Part shown: positions 45,687 to 56,054 of the stretch, in pieces
Layout of the letters: every line of letters begins with the position of its first letter
Position numbering within the stretch: the first letter of the stretch is position 1
Origin: Pelorhabdus rhamnosifermentans
GTDB taxonomy: Bacteria > Bacillota > Negativicutes > UMGS1260
Assembly (NCBI RefSeq): GCF_018835585.1
Contig: NZ_JAHGVE010000012.1
Coordinates: 81,210 to 145,209, forward strand
Length of the DNA stretch: 64,000 bases
Direction of reading: 5' to 3'
Notes under the pieces: generated by a model
Database searches by the model: none
Told to the model about the DNA's origin: nothing
The model's input: the letters and a program-made list of their open reading frames with translations, nothing else
Position numbers and translations under genes: made by a program

Positions 45687-47000
45687 CTATGAAACCACTT
45701 CTTTTAATAAAGCAATTGTTTCTGCTATGGAAGTTTGTTCATAAACATCTTGTTGTAAAAACTTTCTTACAGCACTAATATATTGAATAGCTAAATCAAT
45801 TTCATCATTGCTTCCCTTCACATAAGCCCCAATATTAATCAAATCTTCGGCTTCTTTGTAAGTAGCTAAAATGGAACGTACTTTTTGGGCTGCTTTCAAG
45901 TGATCGGAGTCAACAATTTCCAACATAACACGACTGACACTTGCAAGTATATCAATGGCTGGATAATGGTTTTTCGCCGCTATATTGCGCGATAAAACGA
46001 TATGACCATCAAGGATACTACGTACAGAGTCAGCAATTGGCTCATTCATATCATCACCATCGACAAGAACGGTATAAATTCCTGTAATAGATCCTGTAGT
46101 CCCTGTCCCTGAACGTTCTAAAAGCTTAGGAAGCATAGCAAATACCGAAGGTGTATAACCACGGGTTGCGGGTGGCTCGCCAATGGTTAAGCCTACTTCC
46201 CTTTGCCCCATGGCAAAACGCGTGACAGAATCCATCATGAGCATGACATGCTTGCCTTGGTCACGAAAATATTCAGCAATGGTCGTCGCTGTCATGGCTC
46301 CCTTCACACGCACCAAGGCCGGTTGATCAGAAGTAGCCACAACAACTACAGAACGACGCAAACCTTCTTCTCCTAAATCGCGTTCAATAAATTCCCGCAC
46401 CTCACGTCCACGTTCTCCGATTAAAGCAATGACATTAATATCTGCTTCCGTGTTACGGGCAATCATACCTAACAGGGTACTTTTTCCAACGCCACTGCCC
46501 GCCATAATGCCAACCCTTTGCCCGCGGCCAAGTGTTAAGAGCGAGTCAATAGCACGCACTCCCACAGCCATTTTTTCACTAATGCGCTCACGTGTAAGAG
46601 GAGAAGGGGGCGTCGCCTGTATGGGATAAAAAGTATGACAATTGAGTGCCCCCTTATTGTCAATCGGCCGACCAAGACCATCAACAATTCGGCCAAGTAA
46701 ACTTGATCCAACACCAATAGTCAACATACGATTGGCTGCAATTACCTCACAACCAGGTCCAATCCCCTGCATTTCACCAATTGGCATAAGAAGCACACGC
46801 TTTTCACGAAAACCAACAACTTCAGCTGGTATTGAAACAGATTGATCACGCGATGTAATATAGCAAAGTTCACCTAAATTAACAGCAGGTCCCTGCGCTT
46901 CAATAACTAAACCAATAATTTGCGTTATTCGCCCAGTCAGTTTCATAGCCTGTACATCTTGTACTGCTTTTAGATAAGGACTTACTACAAAACTTGTCAT
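45687..47000 (-). CDS. fliI: Flagellum-specific ATPase FliI
   Basis: A 437-aa F1-beta-like ATPase powering export. It shows Walker A GIMAGSGVGKSTLLGMIARN, the catalytic Glu region IGERGREVREFIE, Walker B HVMLMMDSVTRFAMGQRE, and GEPPATRGYTPSVFAMLPKL. The ATG overlaps the end of fliH by 4 nt. It works with FliH as regulator and FliJ as central stalk. Confidence 0.97.
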   Translation of the reverse strand: MTSFVVSPYLKAVQDVQAMKLTGRITQIIGLVIEAQGPAVNLGELCYITSRDQSVSIPAEVVGFREKRVLLMPIGEMQGIGPGCEVIAANRMLTIGVGSSLLGRIVDGLGRPIDNKGALNCHTFYPIQATPPSPLTRERISEKMAVGVRAIDSLLTLGRGQRVGIMAGSGVGKSTLLGMIARNTEADINVIALIGERGREVREFIERDLGEEGLRRSVVVVATSDQPALVRVKGAMTATTIAEYFRDQGKHVMLMMDSVTRFAMGQREVGLTIGEPPATRGYTPSVFAMLPKLLERSGTGTTGSITGIYTVLVDGDDMNEPIADSVRSILDGHIVLSRNIAAKNHYPAIDILASVSRVMLEIVDSDHLKAAQKVRSILATYKEAEDLINIGAYVKGSNDEIDLAIQYISAVRKFLQQDVYEQTSIAETIALLKEVVS

Positions 47001-47761
47001 GCCGACACTTCTTGTAATGCTTTACGTATCGAATCCAATTGCGTATCAATACGCGCATCTACTGTACCGCTTGTAGTGTCAATCAAACAATTGCCTTGCG
47101 GAACTGAATTATCTGCTTGTACTAAAATAGGCTGTTCCCGACCAATCAGTGCTTGTAAGTCATGACGAGATTTCATAATGAATTCATAATCGACCGAATG
47201 AACACGAACATTCACTTCTTGTTGATCACGAACTTTTTCTAAAGCCGCACGAACCATGGATAACACAACCGCCGAATTTTCTTCAATTTCATTCGCTAAA
47301 ATTTTACGTGCCACTTCGACAGCAAGCTCTAAAATTTGTTGCTTTGCATTTAAAATCATGTCATGACCGTCTTGCTGAGCGTGTGCCAAAAGCTGAGATG
47401 CCTGCTGCGCCGAACGACTGAGTTCATCACTCATATCCTGACGAACCTGCTCCTTACCTGCTTCTAAGCCTGACGCAAATCCCGCGTCATACCCTTCTTG
47501 ACGTCCCTTTTCCATTGCCTCAGATTTTAAATTTTGACTTTCTACTGCTGTCTGAGCAAGAATTTCTTCTGCCTTATGATGAGCATCAGCAAGAATTGCA
47601 TCACATTCTGCTTGCGCTTTTTTCAATTGACATTCAAGCTCTGCCTGCTGAATCGCTTCTACAGAAGGTGATGAGTCTGTTTCATAATGAATAACAGGTG
47701 GAACTGTTGCAATAACAACAGGCGTATTACGTAGCGAAGTAGATTTAAGAACTCTATACAA
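46997..47761 (-). CDS. fliH: Flagellar assembly protein FliH
   Basis: A 254-aa regulator of FliI with a heptad-rich middle (ELECQLKKAQAECDAILADA, EILAQTAVESQNLKSEAMEK) and a C-terminal FliH/V-ATPase E-like domain (QQILELAVEVARKILANEIE). The start is TTG at 47761 overlapping the fliG stop, with GGAG 9 nt upstream; a longer frame reaching further into fliG would add about 45 non-conserved residues. The Ala/Gly-rich segment GYDAGFASGLEAGKEQ is FliH-typical. Confidence 0.9.
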   Translation of the reverse strand: MYRVLKSTSLRNTPVVIATVPPVIHYETDSSPSVEAIQQAELECQLKKAQAECDAILADAHHKAEEILAQTAVESQNLKSEAMEKGRQEGYDAGFASGLEAGKEQVRQDMSDELSRSAQQASQLLAHAQQDGHDMILNAKQQILELAVEVARKILANEIEENSAVVLSMVRAALEKVRDQQEVNVRVHSVDYEFIMKSRHDLQALIGREQPILVQADNSVPQGNCLIDTTSGTVDARIDTQLDSIRKALQEVSA

Positions 47762-48764
47762 TGACTTCGTCTCCTTTACCACGTGAAACAATAATTTCAC
47801 CCGAATCTTCGAGACGCCTAATGACATTAACCACTTTTTGTTGTGCTTCTTCAACATCACGGATGCGTACAGGCCCCATATATTCGATCTCATCACGCAG
47901 CATTTCCGAAGCTCTTTTCGACATATTCTTATAAACTTTATCTGCTACTTCAGTTGAAGATGCCTTCAGAGCCAAACCAAGGTCTTTCGACTCAATTTCA
48001 CGCAATACAAGTTGCAACGAGCGATCATCAAGCAACACAATATCTTCGAAGACAAACATACGTTTTTTGATTTCCTCGGCAAGTTCCGGATTTTGTATTT
48101 CAAGATTTTCAATAATCGTCCGCTCAGTTGTACGGTCTACACGATTTAAGACTTCCACAATTGAATCAACTCCACCAGCAGCAGTAAAGTCCTGTGTTAC
48201 AAGCGAAGACAGTTTTCTTTCTAAAATTCTTTCAACATCCTTAATAACATCAGGCGAAGTACGATCCATGACAGCAATTCTTTTAGCAACATCAACCTGA
48301 CGATCGGCCGGCAAAGCCGAAATAATCGCTGCCGATTGCTCCGGTTGTAAATAGGCCATAATTAAAGCAATTGTCTGAGGATGCTCATTTTGAATAAAAT
48401 TCAATAACTGTGAAGGATCTGTTTTACGTGCAAAATCGAAGGGACGAATCTGCAAACTTGATGTCAACCGATTAATAATTGTTACCGCTTTTTCTGAACC
48501 AAGTGCTTTTTCTAAAATTTCCTTAGCATAATCCAAGCCCCCAGCAGCCAAATATTCCTTCGCCAAACACATTTCATGAAATTCGCTAATAACTAATTCT
48601 TTCATTTCAGGCGAAATTTTGCGTTGATTGGCAATTTCCAAGGTCAACTTTTCAATTTCATCTTCGCGAAGATGTTTGAAAATTTGAGCTGAAAGATCTG
48701 GTCCTAACGAAATTAAGAGAATGGCTGCCTTCTGCTTCCCTGTCAACTCATTTGACTGATACAT
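47754..48764 (-). CDS. fliG: Flagellar motor switch protein FliG
   Basis: A 336-aa rotor protein. N-terminal LTGKQKAAILLISLGPDLSAQ, the middle armadillo-like region with EHPQTIALIMAYLQPEQSA, and the C-terminal domain with VFEDIVLLDDRSLQLVLREI and MSKRASEMLRDEIEYMGPVR containing the charged residues that interact with the stator. The start follows GGAGG. Forms the rotor ring between FliF and FliM. Confidence 0.97.
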   Translation of the reverse strand: MYQSNELTGKQKAAILLISLGPDLSAQIFKHLREDEIEKLTLEIANQRKISPEMKELVISEFHEMCLAKEYLAAGGLDYAKEILEKALGSEKAVTIINRLTSSLQIRPFDFARKTDPSQLLNFIQNEHPQTIALIMAYLQPEQSAAIISALPADRQVDVAKRIAVMDRTSPDVIKDVERILERKLSSLVTQDFTAAGGVDSIVEVLNRVDRTTERTIIENLEIQNPELAEEIKKRMFVFEDIVLLDDRSLQLVLREIESKDLGLALKASSTEVADKVYKNMSKRASEMLRDEIEYMGPVRIRDVEEAQQKVVNVIRRLEDSGEIIVSRGKGDEVIV

Positions 48765-48791
48765 TTATCTACCTCCGTTACAGCGCAGTCG

Positions 48792-50351
48792 TTATTCATC
48801 AATTAGCCAAGTTTTTAAAAGCTGAGCAACATCTTCCGGCTGAGATTTTGCAAATTTTTCTATGGCTTCGCGTTCTTTCTGGCGAGTCATTTCTTCTTTT
48901 GTAAGCTCTCGTTCCTCCGGTTCATCTCCAGCTAAAGTAGCTGTTGATTCCATTTCAAGTGCTTCTAATTCTTGTTCAGCTTGACGACGACGCGCCCTTG
49001 CCCGTAACCAGAAGAATATTCCCGCGCCAACTGCTAATACTATCGCAGCCCCTAATATCCACATATTACGTTGTTGCGCGGCAAGATCGGCTTCTTCTTG
49101 CCTTTTTTTATCGGATAGTTCCGTATTAAAGGGAACATTTTCAACAGAAATGACATCACCACGCTGCGGATTCAATCCAGTTGCCGAGGCAACAATTCGC
49201 ATAATACTATCTTGCTGAACATTCGTGACAGTTCCATCAACAAGCACAGCGACAGTCAGTCGCTTAATGGAACCAGGCGCTGCCACGGTTTTTTCCTTTG
49301 TCTCATTAATTTCATAGTTACGAACGGCTTCTTTTTTCGCATAATTTGATTGACTATTATTATTGTTAGTCGCTACATAGCCGGGAACATTACTTGCCGT
49401 ACCAGGAATTCCACCCGGCTGGCCCGATGTTCCACTATAGGTCTCGTTGGTATCTTGAGAGCTGCGAACAATGCCTTTATCATCCACAACAGGTTCAAAC
49501 GTATTTTTATCGACTGTACGCTGATCGAAGTTCAGTTCTACATTCACCCTTGACGCCACTTTTCCTGCACCAAGAACTTGTTCTAACATCGACTGCAGAT
49601 TTTTTTGTAAATCATCTTGAACTTTTTTTGTCATATCCAACTGAGATAAAGAAATTCCATTAGAATTTCCATCATCTGAAGGATCATTTAACACATGAGC
49701 GTTATCGTCTAAAATCGTAATATTTTCCGGTTTTAAGCCCTGAATACTGTGTGAAACTAAATTGACAATTCCTTTTACTTGACCAGGATTTAATTGCGCC
49801 GACGGCCTTAATTTCAGCATAATTGATGCTGTTGCCGGCTTCTCATTTTTCTTGTACAAACTATCTTCTGGTAACACAATATGTACACGTGCTTTTTCAA
49901 CTTCAGCCATCTGTTCAATTGTTTTTGTTAATTCACCTTGAATTGCCTGCAAATAGTAGATTTTATTTTGAAATTCTGTTGTACCAAATTTATTTTGGTC
50001 AAAAATTTCAAATCCCTTATTCCCACGTGGCAAACCTTGCGCAGCCAAGTCAAGACGGATCTTATAAACATCCTTCGAGGAAACCATAATAGATGTTCCA
50101 TTATTGCCAATCTCATAAGGAATCTTTGCTTCTTTTAACTTTGCCGCCACCTCGCCTGCATCCTTCACATCGAGACCAGTAAACAAAGGTACATTATCCG
50201 GCCTGCTGCCCCACCAAAAGCTCCATGTTAAAATGATAGCAAAAACGAGCACCGCAGATCCAATAATAATGTACTTTTCTTTCTTACCGATACTGTGCCA
50301 CAAGCGCAGAGACTGTTCCTTCAATTCAGCCATCGTCTCCAACCTTTCCAC
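48792..50351 (-). CDS. fliF: Flagellar MS-ring protein FliF
   Basis: A 519-aa membrane ring protein with an N-terminal helix (YIIIGSAVLVFAIILTWSFW), the secretin-like ring-building domains (VPLFTGLDVKDAGEVAAKLK, YKIRLDLAAQGLPRGNKGFE, ARVHIVLPEDSLY), and a C-terminal helix (NMWILGAAIVLAVGAGIFFW) before the FliG-binding tail. A Gly/Asn/Ser-rich insert sits in the middle as is common. The start is an ATG with GGAAAGGTTGG upstream. Founding step of basal body assembly. Confidence 0.96.
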   Translation of the reverse strand: MERLETMAELKEQSLRLWHSIGKKEKYIIIGSAVLVFAIILTWSFWWGSRPDNVPLFTGLDVKDAGEVAAKLKEAKIPYEIGNNGTSIMVSSKDVYKIRLDLAAQGLPRGNKGFEIFDQNKFGTTEFQNKIYYLQAIQGELTKTIEQMAEVEKARVHIVLPEDSLYKKNEKPATASIMLKLRPSAQLNPGQVKGIVNLVSHSIQGLKPENITILDDNAHVLNDPSDDGNSNGISLSQLDMTKKVQDDLQKNLQSMLEQVLGAGKVASRVNVELNFDQRTVDKNTFEPVVDDKGIVRSSQDTNETYSGTSGQPGGIPGTASNVPGYVATNNNNSQSNYAKKEAVRNYEINETKEKTVAAPGSIKRLTVAVLVDGTVTNVQQDSIMRIVASATGLNPQRGDVISVENVPFNTELSDKKRQEEADLAAQQRNMWILGAAIVLAVGAGIFFWLRARARRRQAEQELEALEMESTATLAGDEPEERELTKEEMTRQKEREAIEKFAKSQPEDVAQLLKTWLIDE

Positions 50352-50363
50352 TCCGAGAAAATA

Positions 50364-50672
50364 TTAAACTTGCATCCGCATAATTTCTTGATAAGCATCA
50401 ATCACTTTATTGCGAACCTGCATTGTTAACTGTAATGCCATAGAAGCTTTTTCAGTAGCAATTACGGCTTCCGAAATATCCTGAACTTTTCCTGTAGCAA
50501 GATTAACTGAAGCCTGATTGGCATCAAGTTGTAACTTATTCACATCACCCAAAGCATTTGACAGAAGTTGTCCAAATGTAACACCTGTCTCAGACTTACT
50601 CGAAGAAGGTGCCTTCATAGATTGAGCAGCTACTGGCTTAACTGCTGCCGAGCTAATTACATCAACTGACAT
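50364..50672 (-). CDS. fliE: Flagellar hook-basal body complex protein FliE
   Basis: A 102-aa proximal adaptor between the MS ring and the rod. The N-terminus is polar and variable; the C-terminal half has the FliE core TFGQLLSNALGDVNKLQLDA and VIATEKASMALQLTMQVRNK, ending DAYQEIMRMQV. It follows flgC in the conserved flgB-flgC-fliE-fliF order. A clear AGGAGG site precedes the ATG. Confidence 0.94.
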   Translation of the reverse strand: MSVDVISSAAVKPVAAQSMKAPSSSKSETGVTFGQLLSNALGDVNKLQLDANQASVNLATGKVQDISEAVIATEKASMALQLTMQVRNKVIDAYQEIMRMQV

Positions 50673-50684
50673 TTATTCTTCCTC

Positions 50685-51125
50685 CTATTTGCCAATATCT
50701 AAAGCCTTTGCTGCCATAGCCTTTGCCGAATTAATGACAGTCACATTGGCTTCATAAGAACGGCTGGCTGTAATCATATCAACCATTTCAGTTACTACGT
50801 TCACGTTCGGCATTGCCACATAACCAGTGGCATCGGCATCTGGATGGCTAGGATCATAAACTCTACGCAAAGGAGAAGTGTCTTTCGTAATACCTGTCAC
50901 ACGTACTCCCTGTTCTTGTCCTTGCCCCATTTGGCTAGACAAAACATTAGCAAAACTGTTTTCAGCAGAACGTGGCTCAAAAACAACCAATTCACGCCGA
51001 TAGGGACCGCCTTCCACTGTTCTTGTTGTATTTGCATTTGCAATATTGTTAGAAATAACATCCATTCGAAGCCTTTCAGCCGTAAGTCCCGAAGCTGCCG
51101 AATCAATTGCACCAAACATCGCCAT
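50685..51125 (-). CDS. flgC: Flagellar basal-body rod protein FlgC
   Basis: A 146-aa rod subunit starting MAMFGAIDSAASGLTAERLR, with MDVISNNIANANTTRT and the C-terminal rod motif ATGYVAMPNVNVVTEMVDMI, SRSYEANVTVINSAKAMAAK. These blocks are diagnostic for FlgC. It starts shortly after flgB ends. The ATG has GAAGGGA about 9 nt upstream. Confidence 0.97.
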   Translation of the reverse strand: MAMFGAIDSAASGLTAERLRMDVISNNIANANTTRTVEGGPYRRELVVFEPRSAENSFANVLSSQMGQGQEQGVRVTGITKDTSPLRRVYDPSHPDADATGYVAMPNVNVVTEMVDMITASRSYEANVTVINSAKAMAAKALDIGK

Positions 51126-51129
51126 GCTT

Positions 51130-51540
51130 TTACTTCCCTTCTCTAATTGCTGATTTCAATATTCCGTAATATTTATTCATTTGTTGTGCCACCGCTGAAT
51201 AATAAATACTATTTTTCGCTAAACTTGCCATTTCCTTATCAATGTCTACATTGTTTCCATCTACACGCATGGAAGTTGTATTATCCACGACAACAGAAGG
51301 CTCCATACTACCCTCAAATTTTTCCGCAGCCAAGTGATTTTGATGAGTCCGAACGAGAGGCAATTGAGTCTGATTCATTGCCTGCTGAAGTTTGTCCTCA
51401 AAAGAGACTGTGCTTCTTTTAAAACCAGGCGTATTGACATTGGCTATATTATTACTAATTACTTGTTGTCGTAACGCAGAAGATGATAGTGCTTTTTCTA
51501 AAATATTAGCAGGTGCCGAAGACAAAATGGAATCTAGCAC
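51130..51540 (-). CDS. flgB: Flagellar basal-body rod protein FlgB
   Basis: A 136-aa rod subunit, first gene of the fla operon. It shows ILEKALSSSALRQQVISNNI and ANVNTPGFKRS, with a C-terminal helix (SIYYSAVAQQMNKYYGILKS). I chose the GTG at 51540 because AGGAGG lies 6 nt upstream; the ATG seven codons earlier would put that site inside the coding region. The gap of about 270 nt to codY holds the promoter region and codY terminator. Confidence 0.95.
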   Translation of the reverse strand: MLDSILSSAPANILEKALSSSALRQQVISNNIANVNTPGFKRSTVSFEDKLQQAMNQTQLPLVRTHQNHLAAEKFEGSMEPSVVVDNTTSMRVDGNNVDIDKEMASLAKNSIYYSAVAQQMNKYYGILKSAIREGK

Positions 51541-51624
51541 AGTACCCCTCCTATTGAACATAATTTTTATGTTATCCTTTACTTTGTCCTAGAATTCTAC
51601 ATAAATTTTGCAAATTCCTTTTAA

Positions 51625-51652
51625 ATTTTATAAACTTATTGTAAATTGGCAA
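51625..51652 (-). promoter_or_regulatory. Possible promoter of the fla operon
   Basis: Minus-strand TTGCCA (51652-51647) and TAAAAT (51630-51625) with a 16-nt spacer, about 85 nt before the flgB start, in AT-rich DNA. It is the best sigma-A-like match between the codY terminator and flgB. Weak consensus, so low confidence. Confidence 0.35.
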
Positions 51653-51706
51653 AGTAGGGACTTTTTGATTAGATATAAGACTTTAAAGTTGACAAAAAGC
51701 GACAAA

Positions 51707-51752
51707 AAAACAAGGTAACCACCGCTCAAGTTGAATGGTTTCACCTTGTTTT
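51707..51752 (-). terminator. Intrinsic terminator after codY
   Basis: Stem AAAACAAGGT / ACCTTGTTTT with an inner ACCA / TGGT pair, then a minus-strand run of seven T residues. It begins about 60 nt beyond the codY stop codon and separates hslVU-codY from the fla operon. Confidence 0.85.
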
Positions 51753-51811
51753 ATGTTAATATTAGCTGTTTTTTTAACTAACGTTTATTGTCTTAACAAT
51801 TTTAATAAAGA

Positions 51812-52588
51812 TTACTTTCTAAGTTTTTTAAGCTCATCAAGCAAACGATCATTTAATACCTTAATATACGTCCCCTTCATACCAAGCGACTTTGACTCAA
51901 TCACGCCAGCGCTCTCAAACTTCCTTAAGGCATTGACAATGAGGGAACGAGTAATACCAACACGATCAGCAATTTTACTTGCTACAAGCAAACCTTCATT
52001 ACCCTGAAGCTCCCCTAAAATATGCAATATCGCTTCAAGCTCTGAATAAGACAATGTACCAATGGCTACTTGAACGGTTGCTTTTTTACGCGCTTCCTCT
52101 TCATTTTTTTCACTTAAGTCACGCAAAATTTCCATGCCCACAACGGTTCCGCCATACTCGGAAAGGATCAAGTCTTCATCAGTAAAATCTTGATCAAATT
52201 TAGCAACAATTAACGTACCCAAACGATCTCCACCACCATGAATAGGAACAATCGTCGTTACTTTTCCATGGAAAAAGCATTCAGTTTCATCCGCAAATGC
52301 ACACAAACCACTTTCCAAACGAATATTGGGCGATGTTTCAGCGATTCGTTGCAACCACTCCACATAGCGTTCAGGGAAGACACCCAAATTTAATACTCGA
52401 TCCTTCATGATTTCACATTCAAAATTATCCAGTAACGCGTAGCCTAAAACATTACCTTCTTTACTAACAATGTACACATTACAACTCATAACGGTTGACA
52501 AGACATTTGACATCTCTTTGTAAGCAACCTTCTCTGACTTCTGCAGTAACTTATTAATTTTGCGAGTTCGTTCTAATAGTGTTAACAT
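51812..52588 (-). CDS. codY: GTP-sensing transcriptional repressor CodY
   Basis: A 258-aa global regulator that binds branched-chain amino acids through its GAF domain and represses genes in rich medium. N-terminus [20 protein letters not shown]; the GAF ligand region includes [14 protein letters not shown]; the C-terminal winged helix is [19 protein letters not shown] with [15 protein letters not shown]. It follows hslU by 51 nt and precedes the fla operon, the same neighbourhood as in B. subtilis, where CodY represses fla. Confidence 0.97.
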   Translation of the reverse strand: MLTLLERTRKINKLLQKSEKVAYKEMSNVLSTVMSCNVYIVSKEGNVLGYALLDNFECEIMKDRVLNLGVFPERYVEWLQRIAETSPNIRLESGLCAFADETECFFHGKVTTIVPIHGGGDRLGTLIVAKFDQDFTDEDLILSEYGGTVVGMEILRDLSEKNEEEARKKATVQVAIGTLSYSELEAILHILGELQGNEGLLVASKIADRVGITRSLIVNALRKFESAGVIESKSLGMKGTYIKVLNDRLLDELKKLRK

Positions 52589-52639
52589 TTTTAATTCCTA
52601 CCTTTCAATATTAATGTTCATGAATAAGCTTTTGTTTAT

Positions 52640-54034
52640 TTATAAAATAAACTGTGTTAAATCTTGATTTTCAACAATATGAGTCAATTTGGACTGAACA
52701 TACGTGCGATCAATCTTAACAACCTGAACAGCCAACTCAGGTGCTTCAAAGGACAGATCTTCTAACAACTTTTCCATAATCGTATGAAGACGACGGGCAC
52801 CAATATTTTCTGTCTGACCATTAACTTGACAAGCAAATTCAGCTAATTCATCAATGGCTTCGTCAGCAAATTCTATAGTAATCCCTTCGGCCTTAAGCAA
52901 ACTCTGATATTGCTTGATAAGAGCATTTGCAGGTTCCGTTAGAATCTGGACAAAATCCTCTTTATTCAAATTAGTTAATTCGACACGAATGGGAAATCTT
53001 CCTTGTAGTTCTGGAATTAATTCTGAAGGCTTAGAAGTATGAAAGGCACCTGCGGCAATAAACAACATATGATCGGTTTTCACTGCACCATATTTCGTCA
53101 CAACAGTCGAACCTTCTACAATTGGGAGAATATCCCGTTGTACACCTTCACGCGATACGTCTGGACCAGAAGAATGATTACGACCGGCAATCTTATCAAT
53201 CTCATCCAAAAAAATAATTCCAGAGTTCTCAGCTATAGCCAAAGCATCGGCAATCACTTCATCCATATCAATCAGCTTTTGTGCTTCTTCCTGTACAAAA
53301 ACTTTGCGGGCATTGGCTACAGTGACTTTCCGTTTTTTTTGCTTTTTCGGCATTAAATTTCCTAGCATATCTTGAATATTCATGCCCATCTCTTCAATAC
53401 CTGTGCCAGCAAACATACCCATAACAGGTTGCCCGGAATCTTCAACAGTAATTTCGACTAATTCCTCTTCAAGGTCACCTTTAGCCAAACGTTCACGCCA
53501 TATTCGGCGCTGATCCTCTATAGGGGGAATGGACTCTACCTCAGGCTCTTTAGGCTGCTGCACATTGGAAGAAAAAAGCATTTCAAAAGGATTTTTTGTT
53601 GTCTCCTTTTTATTAGATGGACAAAAAATATCAAGAATACGTTCATTGGCTAAAATGAGCGCTTTATCATTGACTTCCGCTATTTTAGCTTGCTTTACCA
53701 TACGAATCGCTGTTTCCACAAGATCGCGAACCATTGATTCCACATCACGACCGACATAACCAACTTCAGTAAATTTGGTCGCTTCAACCTTGATAAAAGG
53801 CGCTTTAACTAAGCGGGCCAGTCTTCTGGCAATCTCAGTTTTACCCACACCAGTCGGACCAATCATTAAGATGTTTTTCGGAATAATTTCATCTTTTAAT
53901 TCTTCTGGTAACTGCTGGCTCCGCCAGCGATTTCGGAGCGCAATTGCCACTGACCTTTTCGCAGCTCGTTGCCCAACGATATATTTATCAAGCTCAGCGA
54001 CAATCTGTTTGGGCGTCAGTTCTGTCAATGCCAT
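52640..54034 (-). CDS. hslU: ATP-dependent protease ATPase subunit HslU
   Basis: A 464-aa AAA+ unfoldase that feeds HslV. It begins [20 protein letters not shown], has Walker [19 protein letters not shown], the pore loop region [20 protein letters not shown], an I domain insert rich in charged residues, Walker [16 protein letters not shown] and the sensor 2 region [19 protein letters not shown]. The C-terminus ends DLTQFIL, the tail that inserts into HslV. Coupled to hslV 12 nt upstream. Confidence 0.97.
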   Translation of the reverse strand: MALTELTPKQIVAELDKYIVGQRAAKRSVAIALRNRWRSQQLPEELKDEIIPKNILMIGPTGVGKTEIARRLARLVKAPFIKVEATKFTEVGYVGRDVESMVRDLVETAIRMVKQAKIAEVNDKALILANERILDIFCPSNKKETTKNPFEMLFSSNVQQPKEPEVESIPPIEDQRRIWRERLAKGDLEEELVEITVEDSGQPVMGMFAGTGIEEMGMNIQDMLGNLMPKKQKKRKVTVANARKVFVQEEAQKLIDMDEVIADALAIAENSGIIFLDEIDKIAGRNHSSGPDVSREGVQRDILPIVEGSTVVTKYGAVKTDHMLFIAAGAFHTSKPSELIPELQGRFPIRVELTNLNKEDFVQILTEPANALIKQYQSLLKAEGITIEFADEAIDELAEFACQVNGQTENIGARRLHTIMEKLLEDLSFEAPELAVQVVKIDRTYVQSKLTHIVENQDLTQFIL

Positions 54035-54046
54035 CCCTCCCTAACT

Positions 54047-54577
54047 TTATAACTCCTCTATGGTAATCTGGTGATTTGTATAGATGCAAATATCTGCAGC
54101 TATGGCAATCGCCTTTTGAGCAATATCGGATGCCATAAGATCCGTATTACTAACAAGTGCACGCGCTGCAGCCAAAGCATAAGGACCACCAGAACCAATG
54201 GCTGTAACACCATCATCAGGCTCAATCACTTCACCATTGCCCGAAATAATCAGCATGTGTTCAGTATCAGCCACAATAAGCAATGCTTCAAGCTTACGTA
54301 AAATACGATCTGTTCGCCAATCCTTCGCAAGCTCCACAGCGGCACGCATCATATTGCCATTAAATTCTTCCAGTTTTATTTCAAACTTTGTAAACAAAGT
54401 AAAGGCATCAGCAACAGAACCGGCAAAACCAGCCACGACCTTACCATGATAAAGACGGCGTACTTTTTTTGCATGATGTTTCATGATCGTATTTCCACCA
54501 AAAGTAACTTGACCGTCTCCCGCAATAGCAATCTTGCCATTATGGCGAACAGCAACAATCGTTGTTGCATGAAACAT
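54047..54577 (-). CDS. hslV: ATP-dependent protease peptidase subunit HslV
   Basis: A 176-aa proteasome-like peptidase. It starts [15 protein letters not shown], so a short propeptide MFHA precedes the Thr that becomes the N-terminal nucleophile, as in B. subtilis ClpQ. Further motifs are [31 protein letters not shown] and [17 protein letters not shown] use the ATG at 54577 (GGGAGGTG upstream) over a GTG two codons earlier. First gene of hslVU-codY. Confidence 0.96.
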   Translation of the reverse strand: MFHATTIVAVRHNGKIAIAGDGQVTFGGNTIMKHHAKKVRRLYHGKVVAGFAGSVADAFTLFTKFEIKLEEFNGNMMRAAVELAKDWRTDRILRKLEALLIVADTEHMLIISGNGEVIEPDDGVTAIGSGGPYALAAARALVSNTDLMASDIAQKAIAIAADICIYTNHQITIEEL

Positions 54578-54702
54578 AGGCACACCTCCCTCAAAATAAA
54601 CCCAAGCTTAACATCAGAAAAGCAAGTCCAGATGGCCTTGCTCGCTTCTAACAAAAAATATCATCTTTTGTCGAATGCATGAAAGCGAAGTTCTTTCAAT
54701 AT

Positions 54703-54742
54703 ATACTAGCACAATTGTAAAAATAGCGCAATATATTGTCAT
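54703..54742 (-). promoter_or_regulatory. Predicted promoter(s) of hslV-hslU-codY
   Basis: Two overlapping sigma-A-like matches on the minus strand: ATGACA-17-TACAAT (54742-54714) and TTGCGC-17-TAGTAT (54731-54703). Both point to hslV, about 130 nt ahead of its ATG. Either could be used; the spacing of each is ideal. Confidence 0.5.
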
Positions 54743-54758
54743 ACTTTTCTACACAAAT

Positions 54759-56054
54759 TTAACAATTCGCTTGAAGCGCTTCTAGGGCCCGTTTGGCAAT
54801 CAGTTGATTTTTCGTTTTTTTATCTCTGATCCGTTGCCCCAATGTCGGAAAAAGGCCAAAGTTTACATTCATAGGCTGAAAATGTTTGGCTTCTGATGTT
54901 GTAATATAATGACTTAAGGCACCATGCGCTGTTTCCTGGGGAAACACTAGGAGCTTTTGACCGCGCACCAGTCGTACAGCATTGATGCCTGCAATAAGTC
55001 CACTTGCCGCTGATTCCACATAACCTTCTACACCTGTCATCTGTCCTGCAAAAAACAATCCCTCCTGACCACGCATCTGCATGGTTGGCTTAAGCAGTTT
55101 AGGAGAATTAATAAATGTATTCCGATGCATTACACCATACCGCACAAACTCCGCTTGCTCTAACCCCGGAATCATCGAGAAAACTCGTTTCTGCTCCGGC
55201 CATTTCAAATGTGTTTGAAAGCCAACAATATTAAATAACGTTGCTTCTTTATTATCTTGCCGCAACTGAATCACGGCATGAGGCTGCTCACCTGTACGCG
55301 GATCGACAAGACCCACTGGTTTCATGGGACCAAACCGTAGAGTATCAATGCCTCGGCCAGCCATTACTTCAACAGGCATACATCCCTCAAAAAAAATAGC
55401 TTTTTCAAACTGTTTTACTTGGGCTGTTTCGGCATTCGTCAGAGCCTGCCAAAAAGACTCATATTCATCTTTATTCATGGGGCAGTTCAAATAGTCATCA
55501 TCACCCTTGCCGTAGCGGGAGGCGCGAAAAATAATATCAACATTTAACGAATCCCCTGTTACAATAGGCGCTGCTGCATCATAAAAATAAAAATACTCTT
55601 CACTAGTCAGCTGTTTCAATGACTCACCCAGAGCGGGTGAAGTCAAAGGACCTGAAGCAACAATTAAGGGACGCGCATCAGGCAACGTCGTGACTTCGCG
55701 ATGTGTAACAGTCACATGGGGATGATGAGCCAGCGTATCGGTAATCATTTGACTAAAAGATTCCCTGTCAACAGCCAATGCGCCGCCAGCGGGGACTTGT
55801 GTGGCATCCGCCGCTTTTATAATAAGTGAATTTTTGCGTCGCATTTCTTCTTTGAGCAATCCCACGGCATTTTCCAGCCCCGCCCCCCTTAAGGAGTTAC
55901 TACACACGAGTTCGGCAAATAATCCTGTGTGATGGGCAGGACCCATCGACTGAGGACGCATTTCAATTAATTCAACATCTATACCTTGCTCAGCAATCTG
56001 CCAGGCAGCTTCGCTTCCTGCAAGTCCAGCTCCAATAATGGTTACCTTAGTCAC
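54759..56054 (-). CDS. trmFO: tRNA (uracil-5-)-methyltransferase TrmFO
   Basis: Folate- and FAD-dependent enzyme methylating U54 of tRNA. The 431-aa product begins [20 protein letters not shown] (FAD-binding GAGLAG), then [37 protein letters not shown], and [20 protein letters not shown]. The GTG at 56054 follows GAGGTGA by 5 nt and overlaps topA by 8 nt. It is not followed by xerC, its usual neighbour in Firmicutes; hslV comes next instead. Confidence 0.95.
   Translation of the reverse strand: MTKVTIIGAGLAGSEAAWQIAEQGIDVELIEMRPQSMGPAHHTGLFAELVCSNSLRGAGLENAVGLLKEEMRRKNSLIIKAADATQVPAGGALAVDRESFSQMITDTLAHHPHVTVTHREVTTLPDARPLIVASGPLTSPALGESLKQLTSEEYFYFYDAAAPIVTGDSLNVDIIFRASRYGKGDDDYLNCPMNKDEYESFWQALTNAETAQVKQFEKAIFFEGCMPVEVMAGRGIDTLRFGPMKPVGLVDPRTGEQPHAVIQLRQDNKEATLFNIVGFQTHLKWPEQKRVFSMIPGLEQAEFVRYGVMHRNTFINSPKLLKPTMQMRGQEGLFFAGQMTGVEGYVESAASGLIAGINAVRLVRGQKLLVFPQETAHGALSHYITTSEAKHFQPMNVNFGLFPTLGQRIRDKKTKNQLIAKRALEALQANC

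Noticed and set aside
47762..47896. A longer FliH N-terminus reaching back into fliG
   Set aside because: The extra 45 residues are not FliH-like, overlap fliG heavily, and the TTG with a well-placed GGAG gives a normal protein.
51562..51700. CodY-binding box in front of flgB
   Set aside because: AATTTGCAAAATT and similar AT-rich runs match the CodY box only partly; in such AT-rich DNA this is expected by chance.
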